From CBDFLA01 sp965248915 (GTDB lineage Bacteria; Pseudomonadota; Alphaproteobacteria; M2410), in assembly GCA_965248915.1 (NCBI GenBank), contig OZ252216.1, positions 1,612,001 to 1,676,000 on the forward strand: a DNA stretch of 64,000 nt, written 5' to 3'. Shown one piece after another: positions 7,950 to 16,253 of the stretch. Made by a program: the position numbers and the translations under genes. Each line of letters begins with the position of its first letter. The stretch's first letter is position 1. The notes under the pieces were generated by a model. It had not been told where the DNA came from and made no database searches. It saw only the letters and a list, made by a program, of their open reading frames with translations.

Positions 7950-8591
7950 CTACCAAATGCCCTGTTGAATGTGTTTTACGAAATCAGACAAGTCCACCTG
8001 CCGCGACCGGCGCAGACGCTCAGCTTCAAGTATAGATAGAATTTGCCGCTTCGCAGTTTCAATATCTTCGTTCACAATCACATAGTCGTACTCAGCCCAA
8101 TGGCTGATCTCGTCGTTGGCCTTTGCCATACGATTCGCAACGACTTCTTCGGAATCGACAGCCCGAATTCGCAGGCGCTCTTCCAGTATCTGCTTGGAAG
8201 GAGGTAAGACGAAGACTTTAACGAGATCCTCGCCAGCCGCCTCAGACAATTGCTGGGCCCCCTGCCAGTCGACATCGAAAAGGACGTCACGACCGGAAAC
8301 GAGAGCATTTTCCACGGCTTCTCGGGGAGTGCCATAGTAATTCTCAAAGACCTTGGCGTGTTCCAAAAGTTCGCGTCTCTCAACCATTTCAGAGAACTCT
8401 TCGGTGCTCACAAACCGGTAGTCAACACCATCAGCTTCTCCCGGACGTCGCGATCGCGTGGTCACGGACACTGAAAGCTCGATATTGTCGTCTCTCTCTA
8501 AGAGGCTCTTTGCTAATGTCGTCTTGCCCGCACCTGATGGCGACGAGAGCACGAACATAAGGCCGCGCCGACCTATCTCGACCAATGGCAT
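7950..8591 (-). CDS. gmk: Guanylate kinase
   Basis: Phosphorylates GMP/dGMP to GDP/dGDP with ATP. The 213-residue protein has the P-loop SSPSGAGKTTLAKSLL, the GMP-binding segment VTTRSRRPGEADGVDYRFV and the DVDWQGAQQL core. It is the second gene after yicC on the minus strand with a 19-base gap. Its last third is the same region that is duplicated in diverged form at 4898-5119. An element inserted here that carries a replacement 3' end would leave this arrangement. Confidence 0.97.
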   Translation of the reverse strand: MPLVEIGRRGLMFVLSSPSGAGKTTLAKSLLERDDNIELSVSVTTRSRRPGEADGVDYRFVSTEEFSEMVERRELLEHAKVFENYYGTPREAVENALVSGRDVLFDVDWQGAQQLSEAAGEDLVKVFVLPPSKQILEERLRIRAVDSEEVVANRMAKANDEISHWAEYDYVIVNEDIETAKRQILSILEAERLRRSRQVDLSDFVKHIQQGIW

Positions 8592-8610
8592 GAAACGTGC
8601 CCTTTCTGAA

Positions 8611-9498
8611 TTACTCTATGTTCTGCACTTGCTCGCGCATTTGGTCGACAACCGTCTTCAAATCCAATCCTATTCGGGTCAATTCCACGTCCGTCGACTT
8701 GGAGCACAGAGTATTTGATTCGCGATTGAATTCCTGAGTCAGAAAATCGAGTTTCCGACCGACCGGTCCATCTTTTGCGAGAAGTTCCATAGCTGCCTCG
8801 CAGTGAGCCTTGAGGCGATCCAACTCCTCACGCACATCTGCCTTGCTGACAAGGATGGCAACCTCTTGAGCAAGTCTGTCATCCGACAGAGCCGTCTTGT
8901 CTTGCAAAAGGTCCTCTATTTGTCCTTGCAATCGTTTCTGGAGCGCCTGCGGCTGCGTTGCCGCAAGATCTTCGGCACGCTCGGTCAATTGGGTAATTTC
9001 AGTGACCTGTCCTTCCACAACCCTCTTCATCGCCACACCTTCTTCGTGACGGGCCTCAACGAGAGAAACTACCGCAACGTCAAAGGACGAAAGCATGGCT
9101 GCAAGCCGCGCAGACTTTTCTTCATCGCTCTCCTCTGGCTCGCTAACTTCAATCACCCCGCGCACATTGAGGATGCCATCAAGGCTCGCTGGCGTGGCCT
9201 CAACCTTGTCTTTTAGCTTAGTAATTAGCGCAAGAACTTGGTCCAACGCATCTTGATTGACCACAATCTCGCTTGCTGATCCATGTTTCTTGAAGTGGAA
9301 ATTTATCTGTATGCTTCCTCGGCTCACGGCACCCGTGACGCGCTTGCGAACCTCTTGCTCTAGCCCGTCCATTGAAGACGGGATGCGTGCGCGAATATCC
9401 AAATTTCGAGAGTTAACGCTCCGGATCTCCCAGGCCCAATGGTAATCCTTCCACTCCCCTGAACTACGACCAAAGCCGGTCATGCTAGAAAGGGACAT
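8611..9498 (-). CDS. yicC: YicC family endoribonuclease-like protein
   Basis: YicC/YloC family proteins are conserved neighbours of gmk, and E. coli YicC has been linked to RNA turnover. The protein starts MSLSSMTGFGRSSGEW and ends with the DUF1732 segment (KLDFLTQEFNRESNTLCSKS ... GLDLKTVVDQMREQVQNIE). The ATG at 9498 has AGAAGGA five to six bases upstream. An ATG at 9516 would add six residues (MKRRKF) not usual for the family. Operonic with mltG upstream and gmk downstream. Confidence 0.92.
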   Translation of the reverse strand: MSLSSMTGFGRSSGEWKDYHWAWEIRSVNSRNLDIRARIPSSMDGLEQEVRKRVTGAVSRGSIQINFHFKKHGSASEIVVNQDALDQVLALITKLKDKVEATPASLDGILNVRGVIEVSEPEESDEEKSARLAAMLSSFDVAVVSLVEARHEEGVAMKRVVEGQVTEITQLTERAEDLAATQPQALQKRLQGQIEDLLQDKTALSDDRLAQEVAILVSKADVREELDRLKAHCEAAMELLAKDGPVGRKLDFLTQEFNRESNTLCSKSTDVELTRIGLDLKTVVDQMREQVQNIE

Positions 9499-9536
9499 GA
9501 ACTTCCTTCTCTTCATCTGTAGGCAGATTGCCCAGG

Positions 9537-10544
9537 TTACTTAGATTTGCGCTCGCGTTCGATTCGACGCCACTTCGCAACATTGCGCTGATGCTGAGAC
9601 AAAGTCGACGCAAAAACATGCCCCCCTGTGCCGTCCGCCACGAAATAAAGATCCTTCGTTTCAGCAGGTTGGAGAACGGCTTGCAAGGATGCACGTCCAG
9701 GATTGGCGATCGGGGTCGGCGGTAACCCGTCAACGATATAGGTGTTGTAATCCGTAACCCGGTCCAACTCGCTACGGCGAATGCCCCGTCTCAAGGGCTC
9801 CCCACCTGTCAGGCCGTAGATCACAGTGGGGTCCGACTGGAGACGGATACCGCGTCTTAGGCGGTTTACAAACACCGAAGCAACGCGTGGGCGTTCAGCA
9901 GAAACACCGGTTTCCTTTTCCACAATGGAGGCAAGGATGACGGCTTCTTCCTTTGTATCAAAGGGAAGGTTCTCTGCTCGTTGATCCCACAACCCCATCA
10001 GAAGCTCGTCGTGGGCCGTGCGCATTTGCAAAACCAACTGTTCCCGGGTCATGCCACGCGTAAAAAGATAGGTCTCTGGAAGCAAGGCTCCCTCTTCCGG
10101 CGCCCCGTCAACTTTGCCTGTGAGAACCGGGTCCGCGACAATCAAACGAATAATCTGTGCGGAAGTTAGTCCTTCGGGAATCGTAATCTTGTGAAGGATC
10201 GACTTGCCCGATTGTAGGATCTCGGAAATCTCAGCCATAGAGGCGCCGCTCTTGATGCCGTATTCGCCAGCCTTCAATCGCGTGTCGGCTTTTTGCAGCC
10301 GAATACCGATCTCAAAAAGGCGTGCATCCGATATTAGGCCTTCTGCTTCAAGCTTCTTGCAAATTGCACGAACGCCAATTCCCTTGGGCAAGAGGATAAC
10401 CGTCTCATCCGCACCTTTTGGCGCCGTCGGACCCGCCGCTTCAAATTGTGTCTTGCCGTAATAGAAAAGCCCACCACCGGCCAACAGCACGACGACAATA
10501 CCGACGAGGCCCAGTTTTATTATGGCTTTTCCCAGACGTTTCAT
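9537..10544 (-). CDS. mltG: Endolytic murein transglycosylase
   Basis: MltG/YceG cuts nascent glycan strands and sets their length. The protein has one N-terminal transmembrane helix (LGLVGIVVVLLAGGGLFYYG), a LysM-like region and the YceG catalytic domain with VILASIVEKETG (catalytic Glu), LQSDPTVIYGL and YNTYIVDGLPPTPIANPG. The ATG at 10544 follows CGGAG with normal spacing. An upstream TTG at 10586 is in frame but would add a non-conserved leader. Sits between fabF and yicC. Confidence 0.94.
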   Translation of the reverse strand: MKRLGKAIIKLGLVGIVVVLLAGGGLFYYGKTQFEAAGPTAPKGADETVILLPKGIGVRAICKKLEAEGLISDARLFEIGIRLQKADTRLKAGEYGIKSGASMAEISEILQSGKSILHKITIPEGLTSAQIIRLIVADPVLTGKVDGAPEEGALLPETYLFTRGMTREQLVLQMRTAHDELLMGLWDQRAENLPFDTKEEAVILASIVEKETGVSAERPRVASVFVNRLRRGIRLQSDPTVIYGLTGGEPLRRGIRRSELDRVTDYNTYIVDGLPPTPIANPGRASLQAVLQPAETKDLYFVADGTGGHVFASTLSQHQRNVAKWRRIERERKSK

Positions 10545-10608
10545 TGATCTCCGAAGACCCCCACCCTCGAAACATGCGCGCCCCAAAAGGCGGCAGCAGA
10601 TGATCCCA

Positions 10609-11886
10609 CTACTGGGGCGGACCGGTCAAGATCAGCGATGCATTTGTCCCACCAAACCCGAACGAATTCGAGAGCACCGTGTTTATTTCTGCTTCAACCG
10701 GCGCATTCGCGGCCAAGTTGATGGGTGTTTCAATGCTCGGATTGTCCAAATTGATGGTTGGCGGCGCGATATTGTCACGCATTGCGAGGACCGAGAAAAT
10801 CGTCTCGACAGCACCAGCAGCGCCCAAGAGGTGTCCGGTGGATGACTTGGTGGAAGACATGATGAGACCGTCACACGCGTCCCCAAACAATCGGGCAACT
10901 GCGTTCAATTCAATCTCATCGCCTTTCGGTGTCGATGTTCCATGCGCATTGACATAGTCAATGTCACCAGGTGTGAGTCCTGCTCTCTTGAGTGCCATTT
11001 CCATGCAGCGGAAGCCGCCATCACCACTCTCTGCGGGCGCTGTAATATGGAAGGCATCACCGGTCAGACCGTAGCCAATCACTTCTGCATAGATTTTTGC
11101 GCCACGCGCTTTGGCATGCTCAAGTTCCTCAAGCACAACGACGCCAGCCCCCTCGCCCATAACAAAGCCGTCGCGGTCTTTGTCGTAGGGACGAGATCCT
11201 TTTTCTGGCTCGTCGTTGAAATTGGTGGACAACGCACGACAAGCAGCAAAGCCCGCCATTCCCAGTCTGCAAATAGCGTTCTCGGCACCACCTGCAACCA
11301 TGACATCCGCATCGTCCCACATGATAAGTCGAGCAGCATCGCCAATGGCATGGGCGCCCGTTGAACACGCGGTCGCATTTGCATGATTGGGCCCTTTGAG
11401 CCCATGCGCAATCGAGATCTGACCTGAGGCCAAATTGACCAAATGTCCTGGAATAAAGAATGGACTGACCTTACGAGGCCCTCTTTCGTGCAGGGTGATC
11501 GACATTTGTTCAATGCCGGTCAGACCACCAATCCCCGAACCAACGTAAACGCCAGACCGACACTTATCTTCTTCAGATTCTGGATGCCAATTTGCGTCGT
11601 CTATCGCCTGCTGGGCTGCAGCAATACCATAAACGATAAAGGGATCAACCCGTCGCTGTTCCTTTGCATCTACCCAATCATCTGCATTGAAAATGCCGCC
11701 ATAACCGTCGCCCCATCGATCCTCAATGGGGACCTGGCAGGCGAACCGTGCGGCAATATCGGAGACCTCAAAGCGTGTGATGGGCGCGGCCCCAGACTTG
11801 CCCTCAAGCATTCGCTTCCAGGTCGGCTCAACGCCACACCCCAATGGGGAAACAATGCCTAACCCTGTCACCACGACTCGACGCAT
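10609..11886 (-). CDS. fabF: Beta-ketoacyl-ACP synthase II
   Basis: Condenses malonyl-ACP with acyl-ACP in fatty-acid elongation. Catalytic Cys lies in ATACSTGAHAIGDA and the two His in VNAHGTSTPKGDE and SSTGHLLGAAGA; the glycine-rich NSFGFGGTNASL end is intact. The ATG at 11886 has GGAG about eight bases upstream; a TTG six bases earlier is possible. It follows acpP after a 208-base gap containing a hairpin with a short T run, which may reduce read-through from the abundant acpP message. Confidence 0.96.
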   Translation of the reverse strand: MRRVVVTGLGIVSPLGCGVEPTWKRMLEGKSGAAPITRFEVSDIAARFACQVPIEDRWGDGYGGIFNADDWVDAKEQRRVDPFIVYGIAAAQQAIDDANWHPESEEDKCRSGVYVGSGIGGLTGIEQMSITLHERGPRKVSPFFIPGHLVNLASGQISIAHGLKGPNHANATACSTGAHAIGDAARLIMWDDADVMVAGGAENAICRLGMAGFAACRALSTNFNDEPEKGSRPYDKDRDGFVMGEGAGVVVLEELEHAKARGAKIYAEVIGYGLTGDAFHITAPAESGDGGFRCMEMALKRAGLTPGDIDYVNAHGTSTPKGDEIELNAVARLFGDACDGLIMSSTKSSTGHLLGAAGAVETIFSVLAMRDNIAPPTINLDNPSIETPINLAANAPVEAEINTVLSNSFGFGGTNASLILTGPPQ

Positions 11887-11984
11887 GGGCAATCTCCTAT
11901 CTCACTCTCTGCATGAACTGGTCAATCAACAGTCAATCCCGCAAATGTCTCGGAGCAATTTTGCGAGCTTCACTCCCATAGCAC

Positions 11985-12032
11985 AAAACAGGTCACTCCT
12001 TGCGCGTCTTAGTGCACAAGTTGAGTGACCTG
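11985..12032 (-). terminator. Probable intrinsic terminator or attenuator after acpP
   Basis: Perfect ten-base arms caggtcactc (11989-11998) and gagtgacctg (12023-12032) enclose 24 bases that can extend the stem (cttg with caag). On the minus strand the stem is followed by TTTT (11985-11988). The T run is short, so partial termination between acpP and fabF is likely. Confidence 0.55.
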
Positions 12033-12094
12033 CAGATCTTTCGCATATGCCAACAAATCAAAGCTACTTCACAAGAACTCGCCTTGCAAAATGT

Positions 12095-12337
12095 CTATGA
12101 TTGAGATGCGTTTTGTTCGATGAACTTGATCGCGTCGCCGACCGTCATGATGGTCTCGGCTGCATCGTCCGGAATTTCAACACCGAACTCTTCTTCAAAC
12201 GCCATGACCAACTCGACGGTGTCGAGGCTATCGGCACCCAAGTCGTCAATGAAGCTCGCCTTTTCGGTGACCTTCTCGGCATCGACGTCCAAGTGCTCGA
12301 CAACGATCTTTTTCACGCGTTCAGCAGTATCACTCAT
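12095..12337 (-). CDS. acpP: Acyl carrier protein
   Basis: 80-residue carrier for fatty-acid intermediates. The 4'-phosphopantetheine attachment Ser is in DLGADSLDTVELVMAFEEEF. Strongly acidic and of standard length. Flanked by fabG (272-base gap, probably containing its own promoter) and fabF. Confidence 0.98.
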   Translation of the reverse strand: MSDTAERVKKIVVEHLDVDAEKVTEKASFIDDLGADSLDTVELVMAFEEEFGVEIPDDAAETIMTVGDAIKFIEQNASQS

Positions 12338-12609
12338 ATCTCGCCCTCAATTGGTAAGTACTCAGGCATCAGAGCAGGACGACCCTGCCAGCCCCAGGAA
12401 AATCTCAAATCCCGCCAGGAGTTGGTCGGGAAAGCGGCAAAAACATTGATCAATTCAATCGTTTAGGCCAGCCGCCGCGGTACGTAACACACTTTTTTTC
12501 GCTTTACCAGCAGGTCTCGTACAAGTGTCGGAAACGGCCAAGACCCGCAGGAACCGGCGCAAAACACTCAGATTCATTGGGATGAAAAGGGATTCCCGCC
12601 AGATTTCGA

Positions 12610-13347
12610 TCAAATCATCGCCATCCCACCGTTGATATGGAGGGTCTGACCGGTCACATAAGCAGCTTCTTCGCTGGCAAGATAAAGGACACCAGCGGCG
12701 ATATCGTCGCCTGAACCCAGTCTTCCTGCCGGAATCCCGCCCAAAAGAGCTTCCTTTTGCGCGTCCTGTAGGACATCCGTCATGGGCGTCTCAATAAAGC
12801 CGGGAGCAACGCAATTGACCGTGATCCCTCGGCTCGCCACCTCTTGTGCCAAAGACTTGGTCATGCCCGCCAATCCGGCCTTCGTCGCCGCGTAATTGCC
12901 CTGCCCCGGATTGCCCATGGTCCCAACTACTGAGGTTATGGAGATAATGCGACCGTGCCGACGCTTCATCATGCCCCGCAAGGACGCCCGCGCAAGACGA
13001 AACGCAGCTGTGAGATTGACGGCAATAACATCATCCCATTCCTCGTCCTTCATCCGCATAAACAGATTGTCTCGGGTCAGGCCTGCATTATTGACGAGAA
13101 TGTCGAGCTGACCCATGGCCGCATCTGCATCCTTCGGCAATTGGTTGACCGCTTCGCCATCTGAGAGATTGCAGGGCAGCACATAGGTTCGCTCACCAAG
13201 CGATGAAGCCACCTCTTCGAGCTTTTCTTTTCGTGTCCCCGAAAGTGCAACCGTGGCGCCTTGGGCATGGAGTGTTTGAGCAATCGCTCCACCAATACCG
13301 CCAGAGGCTCCCGTCACCAATGCGCATTTACCAGTAAAATCAAACAT
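12610..13347 (-). CDS. fabG: 3-oxoacyl-ACP reductase
   Basis: NADPH-dependent reductase of the fatty-acid cycle. Classical SDR with TGASGGIGGAIA cofactor loop, NNAG, and the Ser-Tyr-Lys active site (ITSVVGTMGNPGQGNYAATK). 245 residues. Lies 21 bases after fabD on the same strand, so co-transcribed with it. Confidence 0.96.
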   Translation of the reverse strand: MFDFTGKCALVTGASGGIGGAIAQTLHAQGATVALSGTRKEKLEEVASSLGERTYVLPCNLSDGEAVNQLPKDADAAMGQLDILVNNAGLTRDNLFMRMKDEEWDDVIAVNLTAAFRLARASLRGMMKRRHGRIISITSVVGTMGNPGQGNYAATKAGLAGMTKSLAQEVASRGITVNCVAPGFIETPMTDVLQDAQKEALLGGIPAGRLGSGDDIAAGVLYLASEEAAYVTGQTLHINGGMAMI

Positions 13348-13368
13348 TTAAGAGTTCCTATTCAGAGA

Positions 13369-14310
13369 TTAAGTCAAATCAGAAACAAGGGCTGCAATGC
13401 TGTCAGCATCACCAACGGGCCGCCCGCTAAGGCCGCGGTCAATACGTTTGGCAAGACCTGTCAAAACTTTTCCTGACCCCACTTCCACAACTTCTTCTAT
13501 TCCCTGGCCAGTCATCCAAACCACGCTTTCCCGCCAGCGCACAGCGCCCGTGACTTGCCGAACCAAAAGATCCCGAATAGCGTCAGCGTCGCTGACGGCT
13601 TCGGCGATCACGTTAGCCACCAAAGGGACCACTGGCGCCTTGATGTCCACAGCACTTAGTGCCTCTGCCATCACGTCTGCGGCTGGTTGCATGAGCGAAC
13701 AGTGAAAAGGCGCGCTAACCGCCAAGGGCAAGGCCCGTTTGGCACCGGCTTCTTTTGCCAGATCGATGGCGCGTGCTATGGCGTCTTTCGATCCGCTCAA
13801 CACCACTTGCCCTGGGGCATTGTCATTGGCCGCTGCGCACACCTCATCGCCCGCAGCTTTGGCGGCTATTTCCTGAGCAGTCTCAAGATCGAGCCCCAAA
13901 ATCGCTGCCATGGCCCCTTCCCCAACCGGCACAGCTTTTTGCATGGCCTGGCCTCGAGTTTTGAGCAAACGAGCCGTGTCAGCAATAGAAAGAGATCCGG
14001 CTGCCGCCAGGGCCGAATATTCACCGAGGGAATGTCCGGCAACAAAGGTCGCTGACTTGGCAAGATCAACACCTTGAGCCTCCAATGTCCGCATCACCGC
14101 CATGGAAACGGCCATTAAGGCAGGTTGGGCATTTTCTGTGAGGGTCAACTCATCCTCAGGACCCTCAAACATGAGACCCGAAAGGTTCTGACTAAGCGCT
14201 TCATCAACCTCAGAAAAAACCGATTTGGCTGTGTCAAAATTCTCAGCCAGCATTTTGCCCATGCCAACCGCTTGGGAACCTTGTCCCGGAAACGTAAAAG
14301 CTCGCTTCAT
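13369..14310 (-). CDS. fabD: Malonyl-CoA:ACP transacylase
   Basis: Loads malonate onto ACP. FPGQGSQAVGMGKML start, nucleophile Ser in AGHSLGEYSALAAAG, and catalytic His in VSAPFHCSLMQPA. 313 residues. First gene of the fabD-fabG-acpP-fabF minus-strand group, divergent from rpsF. Confidence 0.96.
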   Translation of the reverse strand: MKRAFTFPGQGSQAVGMGKMLAENFDTAKSVFSEVDEALSQNLSGLMFEGPEDELTLTENAQPALMAVSMAVMRTLEAQGVDLAKSATFVAGHSLGEYSALAAAGSLSIADTARLLKTRGQAMQKAVPVGEGAMAAILGLDLETAQEIAAKAAGDEVCAAANDNAPGQVVLSGSKDAIARAIDLAKEAGAKRALPLAVSAPFHCSLMQPAADVMAEALSAVDIKAPVVPLVANVIAEAVSDADAIRDLLVRQVTGAVRWRESVVWMTGQGIEEVVEVGSGKVLTGLAKRIDRGLSGRPVGDADSIAALVSDLT

Positions 14311-14620
14311 TGTCAGATTGATTCCTTGAAGTGTGGGGATTTGAGCCCAACTAACCGCCGCCTTGGGCCTAAGTCAACTGCATGGCCTGGTCATCGCGCA
14401 AAATGTGGCAATTGGAGCGAGTTATTCTGTTGATTCCCTTCAGGCTTTCTGTATAACTCCGGCCTTTCCGGGACGGCGGTCCTGGGCCGTTTGAGGCACC
14501 CCCTCAAACCTGAGGCATTCAGCTCGTGATTTCCTCGAGGTCCAGCGAACCATCGTTTGAGCGGGTTTCAGCCCGATTAAGCGCCGCCATCTCGTTGCGA
14601 TAACAAAAAGGAAGGTGAAC
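14311..14620. other. Divergent fabD/rpsF intergenic region with structured rpsF leader
   Basis: Besides the promoter candidate it contains a hairpin with arms gtttgagg (14489-14496) and cctcaaac (14502-14509) and a smaller one (cggg 14562-14565, cccg 14572-14575) followed by gcgccgcc. In many bacteria the S6:S18 complex represses its own operon through a leader structure exposing CCG. The position fits, but I cannot fold it here. Confidence 0.3.
14430..14457 (+). promoter_or_regulatory. Sigma-70 promoter candidate for rpsF-rpsR-rplI
   Basis: TTGATT (14430-14435) and TATAAC (14452-14457) are separated by 16 bases and lie about 165 bases before the rpsF start, leaving a long leader. Confidence 0.5.
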
Positions 14621-15139
14621 ATGCCTCTTTACGAGCATCTGTTTATTGCGCGGCAAGACGTCTCGCAACAACAAGTCGATGGAATGATCGACACCCAAAA
14701 GAACATCATCACTGAAAATGGCGGCACAGTCAGCAAGGTCGAACCTTGGGGCCTGCGCACCATGTCCTATCGGATCAAAAAGAACCGCAAGGGCCATTAC
14801 ACCCTGCTTAACATCGAAGCCCCGCACGAAGCGGTCGCTGAAATGGAACGCCAAATGCGCCTCAATGAGGACATTCTTCGCTTTATGACATTGCGCGTCG
14901 AAGAACTCGACGAAGGTCAGTCGGCCATCCTGCAATCTCGCGGTCGCGATGATCGCCGGGGCGGCAGAGACAACCGTGACCGTGGTGACCGAGGCCGCGG
15001 CCCCCGTCGCGATGATCGCGGCCCCCGCGATGACAAACCTCGTGACAACAAACCTCGTGACGACAAACCGCGCGAAGACAAACCCAGCGAAGCCCCAGCG
15101 GCAAAAGAGGCAAAACCAACTGAAGCAGAGGGAGAGTAA
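14621..15139 (+). CDS. rpsF: 30S ribosomal protein S6 with long charged C-terminal tail
   Basis: S6 pairs with S18 on the 30S platform. The core (MPLYEHLFIARQDVSQQQVD ... FMTLRVEELDEGQSAI) covers about 105 residues. It is followed by about 65 residues rich in Arg, Asp, Lys and Pro, made partly of tandem five-residue units (RDDKP, RDNKP, REDKP). Such tails are known in alphaproteobacterial S6, but their length varies. ATG at 14621 chosen with AAGGAAGG upstream; a GTG at 14615 is in frame. Confidence 0.95.
   Translation: MPLYEHLFIARQDVSQQQVDGMIDTQKNIITENGGTVSKVEPWGLRTMSYRIKKNRKGHYTLLNIEAPHEAVAEMERQMRLNEDILRFMTLRVEELDEGQSAILQSRGRDDRRGGRDNRDRGDRGRGPRRDDRGPRDDKPRDNKPRDDKPREDKPSEAPAAKEAKPTEAEGE
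15026..15085. repeat. Four tandem 15-base units in rpsF
   Basis: Four consecutive imperfect 15-base units of the type cgtgacaacaaacct encode the RDxKP repeats in the S6 tail. Copy number could change by slippage without breaking frame. Confidence 0.75.
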
Positions 15140-15141
15140 TC

Positions 15142-15390
15142 ATGGCTGAAGGAAAAGGCGGACCCGCCCGCAGACCATTTTTTCGCCGTCGCAAGACTTG
15201 CCCGTTCTCCGGTACCAATGCTCCGAAGATCGACCACAAGGATGTACGGCTGTTGCAACGCTTCGTATCTGAGCGCGGCAAAATCGTGCCAAGCCGGATC
15301 ACGGCCGTTTCTGCCAAGAAACAACGTGAACTGGCGCGTGCCATTAAACGGGCGCGCTTCATGGCGCTCTTGCCCTACGTCATTAAGTAG
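15142..15390 (+). CDS. rpsR: 30S ribosomal protein S18
   Basis: 82 residues with the S18 core (CPFSGTNAPKIDHKDVRLLQ, ISAKKQRELARAIKRAR-like segment). Two bases after the rpsF stop, so translationally coupled; the partner S6 is encoded just upstream. Confidence 0.97.
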   Translation: MAEGKGGPARRPFFRRRKTCPFSGTNAPKIDHKDVRLLQRFVSERGKIVPSRITAVSAKKQRELARAIKRARFMALLPYVIK

Positions 15391-15414
15391 CGCCAGAGGC
15401 AGGAGGATAATCAC

Positions 15415-16074
15415 ATGCAAGTTGTATTGATGGAACGAGTTGAGAAACTCGGGCAAATGGGCGAAGTCGTCACAGTTAAAGACGGTTACGCCAGAAACTT
15501 CTTGTTACCACAAGGCAAGGCGCGTCGGGCAACTGCCGCCAACCTTGAGCGCTTCGAACAAGATCGTGCGCAAATTGAAGCCAACAATCTCGAGCGACGC
15601 ACAGAAGCCGACGGTGTTTCTGAGAAACTCAACGGCGAGGCCTTCATCATCATTCGTCAAGCCGGTGAAGCGGGTCAGCTCTATGGATCAGTGGCCACGC
15701 GCGACATCGCAGATGTAGTGACAGAAAACGGTTTCACGGTTGAGCGCTCACAAGTGGTTCTAGACCGCCCGATCAAAGCTCTCGGGATACATCCATTGAA
15801 AGTTCGTTTGCATCCAGAGGTCACGGTTGAAATCACCGTCAACGTCGCCCGCTCCGAAGACGAAGCAGAGCGCCAAGCCCGCGGTGAAGACGTCAATGTC
15901 GAGCGCACGGACGAGGAAGAAGAAGCTCTCGCTCTGGCCGAAGAAGTCTTTGAAAGTGAAGAGTTAGCGCAGGAAGCTGCAGCAGAATTGTCTGAAGAAG
16001 ACAAAGAAGAAGACGCAACCGAGGCTACCGAAAAAGTCGCAGAAGAAAGCACATACGAAGAAAAGTCTGAGTAA
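15415..16074 (+). CDS. rplI: 50S ribosomal protein L9 with acidic C-terminal extension
   Basis: L9 links the base of the L1 stalk to neighbouring ribosomes. The N-terminal MQVVLMERVEKLGQMGEVV and the KDGYARNFLLPQGKA segment are typical. The usual protein ends near residue 150; this one has 219, with the last 60 or so strongly acidic (Glu/Ala/Asp). AGGAGG-type ribosome-binding site just upstream. A strong terminator follows, closing the rpsF-rpsR-rplI operon. Confidence 0.96.
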   Translation: MQVVLMERVEKLGQMGEVVTVKDGYARNFLLPQGKARRATAANLERFEQDRAQIEANNLERRTEADGVSEKLNGEAFIIIRQAGEAGQLYGSVATRDIADVVTENGFTVERSQVVLDRPIKALGIHPLKVRLHPEVTVEITVNVARSEDEAERQARGEDVNVERTDEEEEALALAEEVFESEELAQEAAAELSEEDKEEDATEATEKVAEESTYEEKSE

Positions 16075-16100
16075 TTTTTTCTGACATCAGTGAAATTGAG

Positions 16101-16125
16101 GGGCGGCTTGCGAGCCGCCCTTTTT
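16101..16125 (+). terminator. Intrinsic terminator after rplI
   Basis: Eight-base G+C-rich arms gggcggct and agccgccc with a tgcg loop, followed directly by TTTTT. Confidence 0.93.
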
Positions 16126-16253
16126 CTTTGAAAACTATCCCCACAATTCAATCACCGTAGAGATTCGCACAAGCATTCTCTCATCGGATCAGTTATGACT
16201 GTAGTTACTCACCAACAAAGACGTAGTTGCCGCCCAAAAGGAAACGATGGTTC

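Noticed and set aside
14949..15149. 66-codon Ala/Thr/Met-rich frame in another register of rpsF
   Set aside because: It arises from the tandem Arg/Asp/Lys codons of the S6 tail; no start signal.
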